DNA from: Proteromonas lacertae
Lineage: Eukaryota > Sar > Bigyra > Opalinata > Proteromonadidae
DNA length: 64,000 nt
Assembly (NCBI GenBank): GCA_002245135.1
Contig: NGBS01001189.1
Location: forward strand, 1 to 64,000
Direction of reading: 5' to 3'
The notes under the pieces were generated by a model. The model was given only the letters and a program-made list of their open reading frames with translations, ran no database searches and was not told the origin of the DNA. The position numbers and the translations under genes were made by a program. Below, piece after piece: positions 60,401 to 64,000 of the stretch (its first letter is position 1; each line of letters starts with the position of its first letter).

Positions 60401-63400
60401 GTTTTAGTTATAAAATATTAGGAAGAACTACTGAATGTGTTAGTAATAATAGTACTTCAGCTAGTCCACCATGTTTATTACAATCTGATACAGTAAATAG
60501 TGAAGAAGGAGATGAAGAAATGAAAGATGAAGAGAGTGATAAAAAATGAATTATTAGAAATTACTAATATAAGTGATAAGTGTATTAATATATTTCCTGC
60601 AAGTAATTTACCTTTGGTGATTAAATGGATTGCTTTAAATCCTATTGAAATATCTGATTATGATTTCCATTCAGATTCTACTAATATCTGTGATAAGAAT
60701 TCTCTTAATATTATTGGTGAGTGTATTGTTATTCCACCAAGTACAAGTGTTTGTGCAAAATTACAGTTTAATCAAGAAATGCCAGTATATTATATATATT
60801 ATTATTGTTATTGTATATAGATTGAATTATCAACTGATTCTATTGATTTAGGTATTGCCTATCCAATGAAAGGACAATTATGTTTTATACGACAAGATGA
60901 TAGTGTTACAAAAATCACCAAAGTTATTAGAATTACTTATGAATATTGTCAAAGTTTATTTATAGCATCTCCACCTGTTATTGAGTTAAAAACTCCATTC
61001 CTTCCGATATTAGGTAAGATAGATGAGAAATTCCAATGTGTTGTTAGGAATATTTCACATGTTATTGACTCGCTATTAATTGGACCAATTCCTGATTATA
61101 TGACAATAGATGAAGTGAATGAAAAATCAAAGATTACTGTAAGTCAATCAAAAGATGATAAATCAATCTATTCTGTAGAAATCTTCCCATTACAAGAAGC
61201 AAAAATTTCATTTCATTTACTCTATGATCCTGAATTAGATATATTCAAAAAACACTGCAAAGATACTCAATCACAAGAACAACAACAACAACAACAACAA
61301 ATTGAAGATAATAGCAATAACAATAATGAAAGTGTTAGTAGAGATATAACTATACCAATCAAGAATATTTACAATCCAAGAAATAGCAATGTAATTACTA
61401 TAACCTACAATATTTATGATAATATATTACAATATCCAAATCAAATTATTTTACCTCCTTGTTGTGTTGATAATAGAGATCCGAATGAAGAAATTATTTC
61501 ATTATACAATATATATGATGATAAACTAACAATCTCATTTATAGTTGAAATGGAAGATGGTAGAAAAGATATAGATATTATTTTGTTATCAAGATCCACA
61601 AAGAATGTATTACAATCTGTGAATTTATCACCCAAAGATAAATATGAAATTGTTATATTCTCTATTCCAAGTAATAGTTTTAAGTTTCCAAATAATCAAA
61701 GCTTGATTGAGTTTGAAGGTAATTTGCTTTTACAGTGTCATTCTTCGTCATTTGAATTAATTACATTAAAAATACCATTTAAAGGTCAAATAAAAGATAC
61801 ACCAAAATACTCTATTTCTTCTGCTGATAATTTGATATTTATCTTAACACCATCAACAACTTCATCATCAATGCATTTAGATAAATCATCTTCACTTTCA
61901 TTATCAGCTCCATTACATTCAAAATCTTCATTTTATTATATTTCTAATAATGATTTATCATTCACAATAGAAAATCACTCATCTACAGACAGTATTACAT
62001 TACAAATGTCATCTAAATCATATTACTATCCTGAGATGATATTCAAATTAGATAATGATACTAGAGACAGTGAAAGTGATAGTGTTTATACTGATACAAT
62101 CTATCCAATGGTTACTCCAGAATTAGAGACAATAGATCCACTACAAAAACAGGTATTTCATGTTAGAATTATTGATGGTAAAAAGACATATTTTGATGGA
62201 AATAATGGATTATTATTAACTGCTAATAGTGAAGCGAATGATAATAATAATAATAATCATTTAGAGAAAGTGATATTTGATAAAGATATTAAATCTAATG
62301 ATGATGTATAATATATATATATATATATTATTTATTATTGTAATTCATATTTTGATTAGCTAACAATTGTTATTCAAATTAGAGATGTGAATATACCGAC
62401 AGTTAAACCAACTGAATTGTCCTTATTGTTATTACCGCAAATGTTATTTACTAAACCACTTCCATCATCATCATCTTCATCTATTAAAATGATGAGAAGA
62501 TCATCCAGTACTACTGAATTATTACCAATGTCACAAACATCTCCACTTCCATCAACAAGATCATTTTCTATGAATACATATAATAATTCAACACAACCAC
62601 TTACAACAGTATCAAAACAACTGAAAAGTATATTTTATAAGTGTTTATAATAGATATTCCATCATCTTTATTACTTCAAAATAAAAACTCAATTAAACAA
62701 CCATTTTACCATATAAATGCTGGTAGAATAATGTTAAACAAAGCATCAATTGATTATACCATTATCCTATCAAAAGAAGGTGTAGATAATGTTAATTATA
62801 GAATAATCTGTTTAAATCCATCAACTTCAATTAATTGTACAATTAATAAGATGAAAGGAACAATTGGAACTAATCAAATATTAAGTGAACCAATCACCAT
62901 AACATTACATCCAATAAAAATTGGAACTTATGAGAATTTGTTGTTAATATTTAATGAGAATAATTCAATTGATTTCTTTGTTGTTATGATTGAAATGTCA
63001 GTAGTGAATGAAGATTTCATTTATTCTATTCCTAAATCTTTAACAACTGCTTCAAGTAGTTCAACATCAACAATTACTCCATTTTTAATCACATATTATA
63101 ATGAAATGAATTATGTAGAATTAAATCCATCTGACAGTGAGATTTACACTATTCATCTAGATGATGTTGTTTCTAATCAATTCAGCCGTGTTTTCCCATT
63201 CACTATTAGAAATAACACATCTATTTTGTTATGTATTAATATTGAATATGAGAATAATGAACAGAAATCAATTCTTAACTTTTCACTAACTCCAAGAAGA
63301 AAGACATTTATTGAAACATTGTATATATTATTATTATTATTTGTTACTATATTGTGTTTTAGAAGGATTCCTCCAAATGAGTCATATAGAATATATCCAA

Positions 63401-64000
63401 TGCTTTTCCCTTCAAATTGTGATTCAATGTTGTATAATGAAATAAACATCAAATTCTCATGTTATAATATTAATTCATCAATTCAGATATGTTATAAACC
63501 AAAGCAAGTATTAGTATCATCAATTATAAACAGAGAAATTGTATATATATATATATTATTATTATATTGTCGAATAGGATGAAGAGAAAGTTCAATCAAC
63601 CAATATTGTTATATCCTCTCATTCAACAGAATATACTTTAAAGATAGAGAAGCCAAAAGAAGGTGATACTCCTTTTCTATATTTATTGAGTATCAGTGAT
63701 TGGATAAAGATTGATGTTTCTGGTGAAGAGAAATATGAAGAAGAGGATGGAAATGATAAACATAATAAAGTAGAAGGAATAAAGATCCAAAAGATCATGT
63801 TAAAGGATGAAGGAAGTGTAATTAAAATAACAAAAGTGAAAAGTGATAATGAGCAATTATACCCTCAATATTTGTTATTATGCAATCCAAATAATATGAA
63901 TGATTATCAATTCTATGCCATTCATCTTGATGAGTATTTACTACTATTTTTTATTATATTTTGTATATAGAATTCATGCTTTATTAAACATTGATCATTT
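54483..64000 (+). CDS. Giant multi-domain ASH/MSP-like (HYDIN/CFAP-type) protein, partial
   Basis: The gene starts at ATG 54483 (MSETAEISDIVWSFGDYLNF) and continues past the window. Many short GT-AG introns, often TATTATTATTAG-ended, split it. Repeated Ig-like ASH/MSP units are visible, with strands such as RTVNFGVVNEGSKSDMKIYI, RISFGEVCIGNESQQMSFVL and SIDFGLCPI-like segments, each followed by a beta sandwich about 100 residues long. A basic coiled insertion (EEMEKLKRKARIHRRKGRPE) and Ser/Asn-rich linkers lie between them. Such arrays occur in ciliary central-apparatus proteins (HYDIN, CFAP47, CFAP65, DLEC1), but related proteins also exist outside cilia. I therefore infer, but do not claim, an axonemal role. 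Confidence 0.75.

Noticed and set aside
1-64000. CRISPR arrays, bacterial operons, tRNA or rRNA genes
   Set aside because: No regularly spaced repeats, no ribosome binding sites and no tRNA or rRNA signatures were seen; intron structure shows a eukaryotic nuclear genome.

Overview
The window is nuclear DNA from a compact, strongly AT-rich eukaryotic genome, probably a protist or early-branching lineage. Genes lie tens to a few hundred bases apart on both strands. Most are split by very short GT-AG introns (commonly 26-38 nt, typically starting GTAT and ending TAG). The standard code fits. I cannot name the species. A very large ASH/MSP-domain gene at the right edge would suit a flagellated or ciliated cell, but that is weak evidence.

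Region 1-7231 is the right end of a Polinton/Maverick-like element. It carries a protein-primed family B DNA polymerase gene that runs off the left edge and is interrupted by an in-frame TAG and a one-base frameshift. It also has four small unrecognised ORFs, a repeated 18-base promoter-like motif that is twice preceded by an ATTGG...CCAAT module, and a terminal repeat ending in a hairpin. Capsid, ATPase, protease and integrase genes are not visible here.

Region 7232-64000 is host. In order: a MGNCC-start acylated protein gene; a DEAD-box helicase; an importin/transportin-like receptor; a PHD-AP2 DNA-binding protein; a PDZ-RGS-DENN protein; a small type I membrane protein; a BTB protein; a LicD/fukutin-like protein; RNase H1 with a viroplasmin domain; a GPT2/SCT1-like acyltransferase; an ABHD17-like hydrolase; a small unknown; a Thr-rich cell-surface protein; a cupin; DUS3; a 12.5-kb VPS13 gene; an ERMP1-like M28 peptidase; a TMEM50 homologue; a zinc-finger/ankyrin protein; and the ASH/MSP giant.

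The most notable feature is splicing. Seven introns in six genes cannot be spliced GT-AG in frame. All start ATATC followed by C, A or T and then a T-run, are about 52-67 nt long, and end in AC or, in most cases, AA. Several carry a TTCCTTRAY-like branch site. These are hallmarks of U12-type (minor spliceosome) introns, at a density far above that known in most genomes. The AT-AA ending, normally very rare, seems common here.
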